A DNA stretch of 64,000 nt from a gamma proteobacterium symbiont of Ctena orbiculata (GTDB lineage: Bacteria; Pseudomonadota; Gammaproteobacteria; Chromatiales; Chromatiaceae): the NCBI GenBank assembly GCA_003058525.1, contig QBVD01000064.1:24076-88075 (forward strand), in the 5' to 3' direction. Under the pieces are notes generated by a model. The model was not told the origin of the DNA, ran no database searches, and saw only the letters and a program-made list of their open reading frames with translations. Made by a program: the position numbers and the translations under genes. Shown here in pieces: positions 44,732-54,355 of this stretch (position 1 is the first letter of the stretch; each line of letters starts with the position of its first letter).

Positions 44732-46714
44732 ATGTTGTCGTATAAAGATAGCGTACCACTCAATGCCCTCTTTAGAAGAAATCCAAAACTCGCGGACGAG
44801 ATCCGTCAGCTTGCAAGCAAAGGAGAATTGCCGGGGATTTCTACATTGGACGTGACAAAAGATGCGATCGAGAAGTTTCTTGATCCTTCGGCGACAGCCA
44901 CTGCGGCGCGCATGACTGGTTTAGAGGGTGCTCATATTCTCCCGGCTCCATTCGGTAGACAGGAAGCAGCGTTAGAAGCAATAGTATTGAGTGTCGGTCG
45001 ACCACCGTTCTTGGTGAAGAACGGCACTTATATAGTGCCTTCAGATGTCACAGATGAGGTCAAAAGGACCGTTAGTGGATTCAAAAAGGACAAGATCAAC
45101 TTTGTTATCGCTCGGTCTGCCCGTGTAGAACTCGTAGATGTTCCTCGCGTCCCGTATGTCGGCACTGGATGGATCGTGAAGAAACCAGCTGAAGATAGGG
45201 CGATTATTGTGACAAACCGGCATGTCGCCGCGGAGTTTGCTGTATCTGGAAGTGGGGGAGGCTACCGTTTTCGCACAGCGCCGAATTACCGGCCGTACGA
45301 AACACGCATCGATTTCAAAGAGGAATACGGTGCGGTGGGGGCGATTGAGGCGCCGGTGATTAAGGTCTTGTTCATTGCCGGGCCACGAGACCCTGATATC
45401 GCGTTGCTGGAAGCGCATGGTGATGTTCTGGCTGATCTGACTACGATTGAATTGTCGGATAAGAAGCCAGAGGTTGATATGGATATTGGGGTTGTGGGTT
45501 ATCCCGCCTATGACAGCCGCAACGATCCTGATGACGTGGCACGCTATTTTGGTGATATTTTTGACGTAAAACGTTTTTCCTTTGGCGAGATCAATAGCGT
45601 TTCTGCTCAATACCCCGAATTTACGCATGATGCTACAACCCTTGGCGGTAATTCTGGGTCTTGTGTCTTTGACCGCGATAGCGGCGAGGCCGTGGGGCTC
45701 CATTTTGCCGGTGATTACAGGGTCGGCAACTATGCCGTTCCTGCCGTGGAAATACGGAAAGCGTTAGATGGAATGACATCTAGCGTTGTTGTGTCAAAAC
45801 CCGGTGCGGTACCCATTGAGGCACGCGGTGATGGAAGGAGCCCCGTGAGCAGCTTTAAGGGGCGCGACGGTTATAGATCGCGTTTTCTTGGACGTGGTTA
45901 CAGCGTGGCGATGCCAAGGCTGGGAGACTGGAAGAACGATATTACCGAGGTGGTCGACGCGGATACCGGTGGCACTGCGAAGGAACTGAAGTATCGTCAT
46001 TTTTCAGTAATTATGAGCGAAAGTCGTAAACTGCCGTTGATCACTGCGGTTAATATTGACGGATCGCGCTCCAAGAGATTGGGGCGTTCCAGCAAGTGGT
46101 ACATCGACGAACGCCTGTCGCCTTCGTTTCAGGTGGACAATGCTGCGTATTACAAGAATCCTCTTGATCGAGGCCATATGGTTCGCCGAGAAGACCCGGT
46201 ATGGGGCACGATGGAGCAGGCCTCGGAGGCTAACATCGATACATTTCATTACACTAATTGCGCGCCTCAGCACGAGGGTCTGAATCAACGTGACTGGGTC
46301 GCACTCGAAGACTACATCCTTGGAAGTGCTCGAGCGCATCGGCTGCGTGTCAGTGTGTTCACGGGGCCGGTATTCAAGGATGATGATGTTCTGTACCGTG
46401 AGATGGTCCGTTTGCCACGGTCATTCTGGAAGATCGCTGTACTCGTTGATACCAGTACAATGAAGCTTTCGGCAACAGGTTACATACTATGCCAGGGAGA
46501 GTTAATAAGGAACATCACAGAAGCGTTCGTGTTTGGGGATTTTCGTACTTACCAGGTTCCGCTGTCACTGATAGCGCAGGAGACCCAGCTTGACTTAGAA
46601 CACTTGATCGCTTTTGATCCGCTCGATTCTTATCGTCACCGTGAAGGATTGGAAGGTACTGTGGATCGATTGTTTGTCCCAATCTCGTCGAGTGAAGATA
46701 TTATGTTGGACTAA
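44732..46714 (+). CDS. Trypsin-like protease fused to NUC-type endonuclease (copy 1)
   Basis: 660 residues, no signal peptide. N-terminal helical part (~1-125); a trypsin-like serine protease domain (~135-350) with triad His164 (VTNRHVA), Asp222 (DPDIALLE) and Ser308 (TLGGNSGS); a linker with the sequence GRDGYRSRFLGRGY; then a DNA/RNA non-specific endonuclease domain (~415-640) with DRGH at 479-482 and the metal/backbone residues in HYTNCAPQHEGLNQRDW. All catalytic residues look intact. Two paralogues follow (47978, 49898). A plausible reading is that proteolysis frees or activates the nuclease; this is inference. Confidence 0.88.
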   Translation: MLSYKDSVPLNALFRRNPKLADEIRQLASKGELPGISTLDVTKDAIEKFLDPSATATAARMTGLEGAHILPAPFGRQEAALEAIVLSVGRPPFLVKNGTYIVPSDVTDEVKRTVSGFKKDKINFVIARSARVELVDVPRVPYVGTGWIVKKPAEDRAIIVTNRHVAAEFAVSGSGGGYRFRTAPNYRPYETRIDFKEEYGAVGAIEAPVIKVLFIAGPRDPDIALLEAHGDVLADLTTIELSDKKPEVDMDIGVVGYPAYDSRNDPDDVARYFGDIFDVKRFSFGEINSVSAQYPEFTHDATTLGGNSGSCVFDRDSGEAVGLHFAGDYRVGNYAVPAVEIRKALDGMTSSVVVSKPGAVPIEARGDGRSPVSSFKGRDGYRSRFLGRGYSVAMPRLGDWKNDITEVVDADTGGTAKELKYRHFSVIMSESRKLPLITAVNIDGSRSKRLGRSSKWYIDERLSPSFQVDNAAYYKNPLDRGHMVRREDPVWGTMEQASEANIDTFHYTNCAPQHEGLNQRDWVALEDYILGSARAHRLRVSVFTGPVFKDDDVLYREMVRLPRSFWKIAVLVDTSTMKLSATGYILCQGELIRNITEAFVFGDFRTYQVPLSLIAQETQLDLEHLIAFDPLDSYRHREGLEGTVDRLFVPISSSEDIMLD

Positions 46715-46750
46715 AATGCACCCCGATATCAGACAGTTAAGGAGGGAGCT

Positions 46751-47695
46751 ATGATTACCGCGGAGACAATTGCAAAAGCCATGGAAGTTGGTAGAAAACA
46801 GGCCGACAAAGTGATCCGGTTTCGGGATGAGGCTTTGGAAACCAGGGCGAGAGCCGTCCGGTCTTCGCTGGAGGCTGCGGTGCCGCGAGCAGTCGTTCAG
46901 GTCGAAGACGAACGAGTTGCGAGATTGGGCCCCGAGGGCGTGGATATCCTGGTGGCAGAAGGTGACTCCTGGTTCGATTATCCAATGAACGACATCTTAC
47001 GGATCTTGGAGGATGATCACGGGTATGACGTTGAATCGGTGGCGCACAAAGGTGATCGGGTAGAAGAGATGGCCTACGCCGACGGGCAACTGGAACAATT
47101 TACCCGGCGGATTGAAAAACTGCTGAGACGCGGAACCACTCCCCGCGCTATCCTACTGTCTGGGGGTGGAAACGACGTGGCGGGTAAGGAATTCGGGATG
47201 TTGGTCAATCATGCCACATCTGCGATTGCCGGCCTTAACGATTCAATCGTGGACGGCGTGATCGATGAGAGGGCCAAATTGGCATTCGTCACGATCATCA
47301 CCAATGTAACGAGTATCTGCCAACAACGCATCGGGCGCATGCTGCCGATTGTCGTGCATGGTTACGACTACCCAGTTCCGGATGGGCGAGGATTTCTCGG
47401 GGGCTGGTGGTTTCTGCCGGGGCCTTGGCTGGAGCCGGGTTTCCGGGAAAAGGGTTTCGAAACGCTGGAAAAACGGATCGAACTCGCCAGGGAACTCATC
47501 GATCGATTCAACAAGATGCTTTCGGATGTCACCTCGTTGGCTGAGTTTGACCATGTGCACTACGTCGATCTGCGGGGTACGCTTTCCACAGCGGCTGATT
47601 ACAAGGAGGATTGGGCGAACGAACTGCATCCGACGGGCGAAGGCTTCCAAAAAGTCTCAACGAAGATTGCGGAGGTTATAGCAGCTTTGCCGTAA
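46751..47695 (+). CDS. SGNH/GDSL-family hydrolase
   Basis: 314 residues. Block I VAEGDSWFDYP (Ser73), block III LSGGGNDVAG (Asn141) and block V region ANELHPTGEGF (His293); the usual Asp three residues before His is Asn290. The helical N-terminus (~1-60) is charged, no signal peptide. SGNH enzymes are esterases or lipases/acetylesterases; the target is unknown. It lies 36 bases after copy 1 of the protease-nuclease genes with a strong GGAGGGA site, so it is part of module B. Confidence 0.85.
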   Translation: MITAETIAKAMEVGRKQADKVIRFRDEALETRARAVRSSLEAAVPRAVVQVEDERVARLGPEGVDILVAEGDSWFDYPMNDILRILEDDHGYDVESVAHKGDRVEEMAYADGQLEQFTRRIEKLLRRGTTPRAILLSGGGNDVAGKEFGMLVNHATSAIAGLNDSIVDGVIDERAKLAFVTIITNVTSICQQRIGRMLPIVVHGYDYPVPDGRGFLGGWWFLPGPWLEPGFREKGFETLEKRIELARELIDRFNKMLSDVTSLAEFDHVHYVDLRGTLSTAADYKEDWANELHPTGEGFQKVSTKIAEVIAALP

Positions 47696-47977
47696 CTGAG
47701 CTTTGCGTAGCGAAATGGCAACACGTACATTTCGGCTATGGTTCGCTATCATGAGTGTAAACGGCCCAGAGGTTACTGCTGCGCCTCATACGATATCGAT
47801 ACATTGTTCTAATGCTAACAAGCATTCAATGACTGACGCAATTAGCGCCCTGGATGGAGTTTAAAGGAGGTCTCACCGAACTACCCTGTATATACCCACT
47901 TATCGCGAAAAAGCATGTCATCTCCAGTTCGGGATAGGCGCCTGGAACAAAAATATGTGTTTCAATCGGAGGAAAGC

Positions 47978-49870
47978 ATGAAGAGCACCTTAAGAAGTCT
48001 TCTGGCTGATAAAGCCGTTATGGATGAGCTAAGGGGGGATATCACTACGATGCAATCAATGACCGAATCAATCTCGGATGAGTCCGGTCAGACCTTGGAC
48101 GCTTTGCTGGAACAGGGCGAGGCCGCCATTTCACCCCTACACGAGTACACGAACCTCGAAGCAATCATTCTACTTCGGGGACGTCCTGTACTCCTGATTC
48201 AAAAGAAGAAATGGGAAGAGCCACCGCTCCAGGAGATCAGAAAGTGGCTGGGAGACGCGGAAGATCCGGAAAATGAACTCGTTCGGAGAATTCCCAGCGT
48301 CGGCCGAATAGAAGTTATAGGCCACAGTTCCGACTACATCGGAACCGGCTGGATGTTGGCGGAGGACGTGCTCGTAACAAACCGACATGTGGTCCGGGAG
48401 TTTGGGCTACGAAAAGGAGGCGGTTTCGATTTCCGGATTAATCCTGAGGGCGATCGATATAGTGCGCGTGTGGATTTTCTTCGCGAGTATAACCGGAGCA
48501 ATATTGCGCAAGTCGGAATCGAAGAAATTCTTTTCATCGAAGATAATAGTGACGTGCGCCCGGACATGGCATTGTTACGCCTTAGTCGAGGTGACGGAAA
48601 GTTGCCTGCCCCGATAGAGCTTGACGATTCTCCTCTGACGCTGGGTCCTGATGACAAGCCCAAGCTGGCAGTAATCGGCTATCCGGCGGAGGATGGCCGC
48701 AATGACGCATTTGCGATGCGGAACATTTTCAAAGGTATTTATCGGGTCAAACGTCTAAGCCCTGGGCGCGTTATGAGCGTATCTCCGAACGGCAAAGTCC
48801 TTGAACACGATTGCACAACCCTGGGAGGAAATTCCGGATCACCGGTCATCAACCTCGAATCCGGGAAAGCCTGTGGCCTCCACTATGCGGGCACCTATCG
48901 TGAACGCAACCTTGCAGTGACCGCGCCGTGGCTGAAGTCAAGGCTGCGGGAAATTGCCCCTGGACGGACCTTTATTCTGAAAACGCCTAGCGGCACAGTC
49001 GCGGAAATCGAAAGCGACGAGGAACGTGTGCGTCCTCCAGAGGATCTCGCTGGGCGCAAAGGATACCATAGCGATTTCCTGGGGGAGGGGTTTGATCTTG
49101 AAGTCCCGCTTCCGCAGGTCTCCGACGAAGAACTACGGGCCAAGATTGCTCCTGTCGTCGGTCAGGATGACGGGCTTCTTCATTACACCCATTTCTCTAT
49201 CCTAATGCGTAAGGACCGGCGCATGCCGTTCTTCACTGCGTGCAATATCGATGGACAGAAGCTCTTCAACTTTCCGCGCGGATGGGACAAGTGGTCGCTT
49301 GACGGTCGGCTGAAAGAGGAATATCAGAATGGGGAGGATCTCTATAGGCGCAACAAGCTCGACCGCGGACATCTGGTGCGGAGACTCGATCCAGTCTGGG
49401 GGGACAAGCGCGCCGAGGCTAAACAGGCTGAACAAGATACTTTCGTTTTCACTAATTGTATGCCGCAGCATTCCCAGCTCAATCAACGGGACTGGTTGCG
49501 CCTTGAGGATTATGTGCTGGGGAACGCGGATACGCGAGACTTTAAGGTTTCTGTATTTACGGGCCCCGTCATGGCAGACAACGATATCGACTATCGAGGA
49601 GCGAAGATTCCCAGGGAATACTGGAAAGTGACCGTGATGGTGAATCGTCAGACCGAACAGCTTTCGGCCACGGGTTACTTGTTGAGCCAGGGAGATTTTT
49701 TGCGGGACATCGAGTTCGTGTATGGGGAATTCCGGACCTATCAGGTTGCACTGGCCGAGATCGAGAAGAAGACAGGACTCGTCTTTGACCTGAGTCTCTA
49801 TGACCCCCTGGGGGCTGTAGAAGGCTCGCCATACCGAGAGTTGACCCTGCTAGGAGACATAGTCCTTTAA
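47978..49870 (+). CDS. Trypsin-like protease fused to NUC-type endonuclease (copy 2)
   Basis: 630 residues from the ATG at 47978, preceded by GGAGG at six bases; the frame is open to an ATG at 47915 with no ribosome-binding site. Same plan as copy 1: helical N-terminus, trypsin domain with His137 (VTNRHVV), Asp196 (RPDMALLRL), Ser286 (LGGNSGSP), a linker RKGYHSDFLGEGF, and a NUC domain with DRGH at 462-465 and FTNCMPQHSQLNQRDW. Catalytic sites intact. The linker block G-Y-(S)-DFLG is shared by all three copies and could be a processing or docking site. Confidence 0.88.
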   Translation: MKSTLRSLLADKAVMDELRGDITTMQSMTESISDESGQTLDALLEQGEAAISPLHEYTNLEAIILLRGRPVLLIQKKKWEEPPLQEIRKWLGDAEDPENELVRRIPSVGRIEVIGHSSDYIGTGWMLAEDVLVTNRHVVREFGLRKGGGFDFRINPEGDRYSARVDFLREYNRSNIAQVGIEEILFIEDNSDVRPDMALLRLSRGDGKLPAPIELDDSPLTLGPDDKPKLAVIGYPAEDGRNDAFAMRNIFKGIYRVKRLSPGRVMSVSPNGKVLEHDCTTLGGNSGSPVINLESGKACGLHYAGTYRERNLAVTAPWLKSRLREIAPGRTFILKTPSGTVAEIESDEERVRPPEDLAGRKGYHSDFLGEGFDLEVPLPQVSDEELRAKIAPVVGQDDGLLHYTHFSILMRKDRRMPFFTACNIDGQKLFNFPRGWDKWSLDGRLKEEYQNGEDLYRRNKLDRGHLVRRLDPVWGDKRAEAKQAEQDTFVFTNCMPQHSQLNQRDWLRLEDYVLGNADTRDFKVSVFTGPVMADNDIDYRGAKIPREYWKVTVMVNRQTEQLSATGYLLSQGDFLRDIEFVYGEFRTYQVALAEIEKKTGLVFDLSLYDPLGAVEGSPYRELTLLGDIVL

Positions 49871-49897
49871 AAAAAGAGAGTAGGGATTTCGATACTG

Positions 49898-52800
49898 ATG
49901 TTTTCTCGCGTCTTAACCTATTTGCACAGCTTGGCCAATCGGCTAGGGGTTAGTCGCGGCCGAGACGAACCCGTGAAAGCCGAGTCCTGGGTTTGGTATA
50001 TCGAGGCAAGGCCTTTCAACGAGGTGGGGGACGAACCGGGAGAAGCTCCGGAAGGTGCGCCTGTTATGGGCTCAGGTGTGGCGGTGCGCCTGGAGCGGCT
50101 GGAACGGAGAACAGAGCCTAAAGGCGAACAGTGGATTCCGAAGAGTCCACCTGAGATACGAAAATATCTGCTCACTTGTGCTCACGTGGTGCGCGGATTT
50201 GAAACTGGACCGGAGGGGACTAAGTGGGCTCCACTACTCGGTGAGATTTTGTGTTGGCGTCCGGGGAGTGATTATCTGCACTGGCAGGCTGAGAAACATC
50301 GCCGGCTAAGCGGTCAGGCGGACGCGATCGGCGCCCATCGGGCAGCAGTCAAGCTAGCACCCATCGAATCTCCCGGGGCGGTAGAATCGGAAGATGCGAG
50401 CGTTCTTAATGATTGGGTTCTTCTTGAAATCGAGGACGGGCCCAATGGCGACTTTGGGAAGATGCCGTCGGTCGATCGGTGGCGATCTATCGATGATGAA
50501 GAAAGCGGTCTCTCGATCATCGGTTATCCGGGGGGCGGGATTACCTGGGGCCACAATCAAGAAGTGATTCCGCATCGTTCTTCGGGATTTGCGGTCAAAC
50601 GACTAGGAGCCGGTGAACTATCGTTGAGTGGCGTTGAATCGGAGCCAGGGATGAGCGGCGGAGGTGTTTTCGATCACGATAATGCCTTGGTCGCTATCCA
50701 TAGAGCCGTAACTAAGAATGCTTTAGAGACCCACGTGGTTTCTGTAGCAGAAATTCAGCGTTGGCTGGAGGAACGTGGCTTGAGGCCTGCACCAATGCTA
50801 CCTAGGAAACGATCGTGGATCGGCCACTTGGGTAGTTTGATACGGGGCAGACCGTTTAAATTTTTTATTCTACTCTTAGCCTTGGTGGCAGTAATTTGTT
50901 GGTGGTTCTGCCTTCCTAATGTGCAAGTGTCATATTGTTTAAAAGTGACGGGTGGCGAGGATCCCCCTGAAGCTCCCAGAGGAACCGTGCTCTTTAAGCC
51001 GGTGGCCGGATTAAAGTTGGAAGTTGTCCCGGATGGCTGGAGACTGCCGAGCCCTATTTCCGCTACAACTGACTCTGAGGGGAAGGTTTGTTTTTCGGTT
51101 GATCTGTCGGAGGAACTACGCCGCCGGGACGAACTCCGTTTCAATATTCGCTCTCTGAACACGCCTGAGCCATTGGCTCCGTTGTCTCCGCTCTTTCTGC
51201 ACCCGTTCGGTATTACCCAGCAGGGATGGAAAAAAGAAGGGGATTATGACGATTTTGCGCGGTTCATAGGACGTGATGGCGAGTCCGAGTTTCGATCGGC
51301 GCAAGTCTGGAGTCAGAAAACACGGTTTTCCGTAGATATCAGTAGTCAGATTTCTGCAGATGACAATGTGTCTGATCAACCTATTGACGATCAAATCGCT
51401 CTAGCCTCGGCGAAACTCAAACTTTCCCCCGAGCAAACCAATGAAAGACTTAGCGCTTGGGCTAATGTTTTAATGGAAAAGCGTCCAGTGATCCCAAGCT
51501 CAGGAATTACCGATCCTGATTCAGTCTCCATCCAATCGGTGGCAGGGTCGGTTGGCGCGGTGGTTCAGTCAAGGGGTTTCAGTACGGGTTTTGCTATCTC
51601 TCCCTTTGCGATTCTTACAATGGGATGCCAGGATTCATCGGGCGCTGAGGAACGCTGGATCACGTTTAGTGAGAAAGAAAGTGAGAGTTTCCGGCGAGTT
51701 AAACTTGGACGTCTCTTGTGGCGGGGAGATTCGAACAAAAAGCCGATTTGCATGTTTGAAGCTCAAGGAGAACTACCGTCCCCGCCGAAACTGGGTCGGA
51801 TTCGGGCTGAGGATGTCACGACTGGACGAAAGGTCTATGTCATCGGATACCCCAAAGCGAGTTCTGGAAGTCCCTCGGAGCTAAATTCGATTTTTCCGTT
51901 GGGTCAACGTAGCGTTATGTTCGGTGAGACTTTGAATCCTGGAGAGGATGAACCGGATATAATTTGGCACGACGCGACGACTACCGTTGGTACAGGAGGA
52001 GGACCTTTGGTCGATCATGGGTCGAACGAAGTAATCGGTATCCATCTAGGCGGTGCATTCGTAGGTGGGATTCACAAAGAGAATTTTGCTATCTCTATGG
52101 ATTCATTACTTGCTGATGAGGATTTTCGAAAGGCGGCCTTCAGGTCCGAAACGGAACCGTCTGTCGTCAATCTGGCGCCAGAGCCTCAGCCGACGGATCC
52201 TTTGCATTTGGCCACAAACTCTCCTCTGGTCTCAGGCTATGGCTCAGATTTCCTCGGTGTATCGATACCGTTGCCGAAACCTACAGGCGACGAATCCCCA
52301 CTGATAGCGCATGAGAATAAACCATTGGACTATGTGCACTACTCAGTTGTGATGAGTAAAGAACGCCGGATGGCGCGGCTGGCTGCGGCTAATATAGACC
52401 GTGAATCACGTGTTAATGTGCGACGAGGACGAGAGTGGTATAGTGATCCCAGATTGCCGTCAAGTTCGCAGCCGAGCAGTTCGTTGTTCCAGCGCAACTC
52501 GTTGGACAGGGGGCACCTGATTGGGCGTAGGGCTTTGGCATGGGGTGCTCCTCAAATTGCCGAACTCGCCTCACTCTCAGCGTTTTACTACCCGAACGCG
52601 ACGCCGCAACACCAAGATCTGAATCAACGTTCATGGCTTAAGCTAGAGAGAACCGTCTACGACGAGCTGCATCCGGATACAAGGCGGCTTAGCGTTTTTG
52701 CAGGTCCCATCGAAGATCCTACGGATATCTTGTATCGAGGGTATCGCGTCCCCCGCCGTTTCTGGCTTGTAGCCGTTTACGAGAATGAGGCTGTACCCGA

Positions 52801-52981
52801 CTCACTAAAAGTGCATTCATTTTTGGTAGCGCAGTATCGCCCGGGTGTCAGCAACGATCCTGACGAATGGTCCTCGTTCGAGGAAGGCGCCAAAGAGGTG
52901 ACGATAGAAGAAGTTGAGCGGGAAGCGGGGATAAGCTTTCAGTTTCCTAAGAGAACTATCGATGTTCACAGGTTGCCCTAA
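49898..52981 (+). CDS. Membrane-anchored double-protease/NUC protein (copy 3)
   Basis: 1027 residues. First trypsin-like domain (~30-295) with His96 (TCAHVV), Asp172 (NDWVLLEI) and Ser253 (PGMSGGG); a membrane helix (FFILLLALVAVICWWFCL, ~322-339); a beta-rich domain (~343-500); a second trypsin-like fold (~545-745) whose His is replaced by Cys577 (LTMGCQ) and whose Ser is replaced by Gly700 (GTGGGP), so it cannot be an active serine protease; the linker GYGSDFLGVSI; and a NUC domain with DRGH at 870-873 and YYPNATPQHQDLNQRSW. The helix without a signal peptide suggests N-in topology, with nuclease outside the cytoplasm if the helix spans once. 27 bases after copy 2. Confidence 0.85.
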   Translation: MFSRVLTYLHSLANRLGVSRGRDEPVKAESWVWYIEARPFNEVGDEPGEAPEGAPVMGSGVAVRLERLERRTEPKGEQWIPKSPPEIRKYLLTCAHVVRGFETGPEGTKWAPLLGEILCWRPGSDYLHWQAEKHRRLSGQADAIGAHRAAVKLAPIESPGAVESEDASVLNDWVLLEIEDGPNGDFGKMPSVDRWRSIDDEESGLSIIGYPGGGITWGHNQEVIPHRSSGFAVKRLGAGELSLSGVESEPGMSGGGVFDHDNALVAIHRAVTKNALETHVVSVAEIQRWLEERGLRPAPMLPRKRSWIGHLGSLIRGRPFKFFILLLALVAVICWWFCLPNVQVSYCLKVTGGEDPPEAPRGTVLFKPVAGLKLEVVPDGWRLPSPISATTDSEGKVCFSVDLSEELRRRDELRFNIRSLNTPEPLAPLSPLFLHPFGITQQGWKKEGDYDDFARFIGRDGESEFRSAQVWSQKTRFSVDISSQISADDNVSDQPIDDQIALASAKLKLSPEQTNERLSAWANVLMEKRPVIPSSGITDPDSVSIQSVAGSVGAVVQSRGFSTGFAISPFAILTMGCQDSSGAEERWITFSEKESESFRRVKLGRLLWRGDSNKKPICMFEAQGELPSPPKLGRIRAEDVTTGRKVYVIGYPKASSGSPSELNSIFPLGQRSVMFGETLNPGEDEPDIIWHDATTTVGTGGGPLVDHGSNEVIGIHLGGAFVGGIHKENFAISMDSLLADEDFRKAAFRSETEPSVVNLAPEPQPTDPLHLATNSPLVSGYGSDFLGVSIPLPKPTGDESPLIAHENKPLDYVHYSVVMSKERRMARLAAANIDRESRVNVRRGREWYSDPRLPSSSQPSSSLFQRNSLDRGHLIGRRALAWGAPQIAELASLSAFYYPNATPQHQDLNQRSWLKLERTVYDELHPDTRRLSVFAGPIEDPTDILYRGYRVPRRFWLVAVYENEAVPDSLKVHSFLVAQYRPGVSNDPDEWSSFEEGAKEVTIEEVEREAGISFQFPKRTIDVHRLP

Positions 52982-53228
52982 AGAACAGAATCCTCTGCTT
53001 GATTCGTCGAGCGCTCCGCTCGGGATTCGGTGTCTGACAGATCCGTCAGGGCTTTACATCGGAGCGCGGCACCCAGGCGCATCGTTGGGGAGCTTGGCAA
53101 ATGGTTGAATATGAAATCTAATGCGCGTTGAAAGAGCTTTGCTTGGTGCATATGGCGCGTATCGGAGAGTATTACACTGAGAAAAGGGCGATGCCCTTAG
53201 CGACCGCAATCAAGAAAGGAGGCTAACC

Positions 53229-54317
53229 ATGTCTGATGAATATTTCGTCCTAGAAGCACTGCCCGAGTCTATTATTGCTGCTCTCGAAGTACGCGACCGG
53301 TGGTTTAACAGTCTTCCAAGGCCAACTGACGGAGGCCCGGAGTTTGTGGCTGCGGACCTCCAGAGCTGGCGAAGAGGACAATCGATACGCGTCGCGTTTC
53401 TCGGCGGCGATACGGCGTTGCACCGAGACATCGAAGAAGCAACGAAGCAGATTTCCGACGCATGCAATCTGCAGTTCGACTTCGGTTTCGACGAAAGCTC
53501 CGGTGAATACCGTCGCTGGAGCGAATCCGACACCGAATATGCTGCCGAAATCCGAGTGAGTTTCGACCGGAACGGCTATTGGTCGCTTGTGGGAACCGAT
53601 AGTATTGATCGGAATATCGTCGACCCTCTTATGGGTATCGGCGGTGCTCCTAACACGCGAAGCTTGAATCTGGGCGGCTTCGACATCCAACGTCCTGCAT
53701 CGTGGCAGGGAACGGCGCGACATGAGTTCATGCATGCCGTTGCGTTCCACCACGAGCACCAGAATTTTAGAGGCCCATGCCAGAACGAGTTTCGCTGGGA
53801 GGATGATGAGGGCTACGTCCCGACGCAAAATGCGGACGGTGTGTTCGTCGCTGACAGCGCGGGTCGTCGACCAGGCATCTACACTTTCCTGGCCGGTCCG
53901 CCCAACCGTTGGTCTCGAAGCAAGGTCGATCACAACCTCAAAACAACGAATGATCCTGACACGGTAATGGGATCCTTCGACGATGCCTCCGTGATGCTCT
54001 ACCGGTTTCCGACGTTGTTCTACAAGAGTAATCCCAGCGACTGTGCTCCATCCGGAGAAGGACAGGATCTCTCTGGTCTGGACAAGCGGGGGTTAGTTCT
54101 GCTATACGGCGAGAATCCCGTAACTATTCCGGCGGAACCCGAGCGGATCGCCGCGGCCGATGACGAGGATTCGGTCGGACATTTGATACGAATGCAGTCA
54201 CTTCTTGATACAATTGCCCCAAGCGAAACCGCTGGTCTCGAAAGTCTTGAGGTCCCGTCCGAACATCAGTTACAGGCAACTCGTCTTATCAAGGAGTATT
54301 TGTTTCCGGAACGGTAG
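53229..54317 (+). CDS. Astacin-like metalloprotease (metzincin)
   Basis: 362 residues. Zinc site HEFMHAVAFHHEH: His165, His169 and His175 in HExxHxxxxxH spacing with Glu166 as base; the usual Gly is Ala172; the Glu after the third His fits astacins. The Met-turn is SVMLYRF (Met256). C-terminal ~60 residues form a short helical tail. No signal peptide, which is unusual for astacins and implies cytoplasmic action. AGGAGG lies nine bases before the ATG. First of four closely spaced genes leading to the two NTPases. Confidence 0.87.
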   Translation: MSDEYFVLEALPESIIAALEVRDRWFNSLPRPTDGGPEFVAADLQSWRRGQSIRVAFLGGDTALHRDIEEATKQISDACNLQFDFGFDESSGEYRRWSESDTEYAAEIRVSFDRNGYWSLVGTDSIDRNIVDPLMGIGGAPNTRSLNLGGFDIQRPASWQGTARHEFMHAVAFHHEHQNFRGPCQNEFRWEDDEGYVPTQNADGVFVADSAGRRPGIYTFLAGPPNRWSRSKVDHNLKTTNDPDTVMGSFDDASVMLYRFPTLFYKSNPSDCAPSGEGQDLSGLDKRGLVLLYGENPVTIPAEPERIAAADDEDSVGHLIRMQSLLDTIAPSETAGLESLEVPSEHQLQATRLIKEYLFPER

Positions 54318-54355
54318 ATCCACGACGATCGGGTGCGAACCAGAGAGAAAGAGAA

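Noticed and set aside
45041..45703. A 220-residue - strand frame opposite the first protease-nuclease gene
   Set aside because: It lies wholly opposite a gene with intact protease motifs, and it has no ribosome-binding site or recognisable domain.
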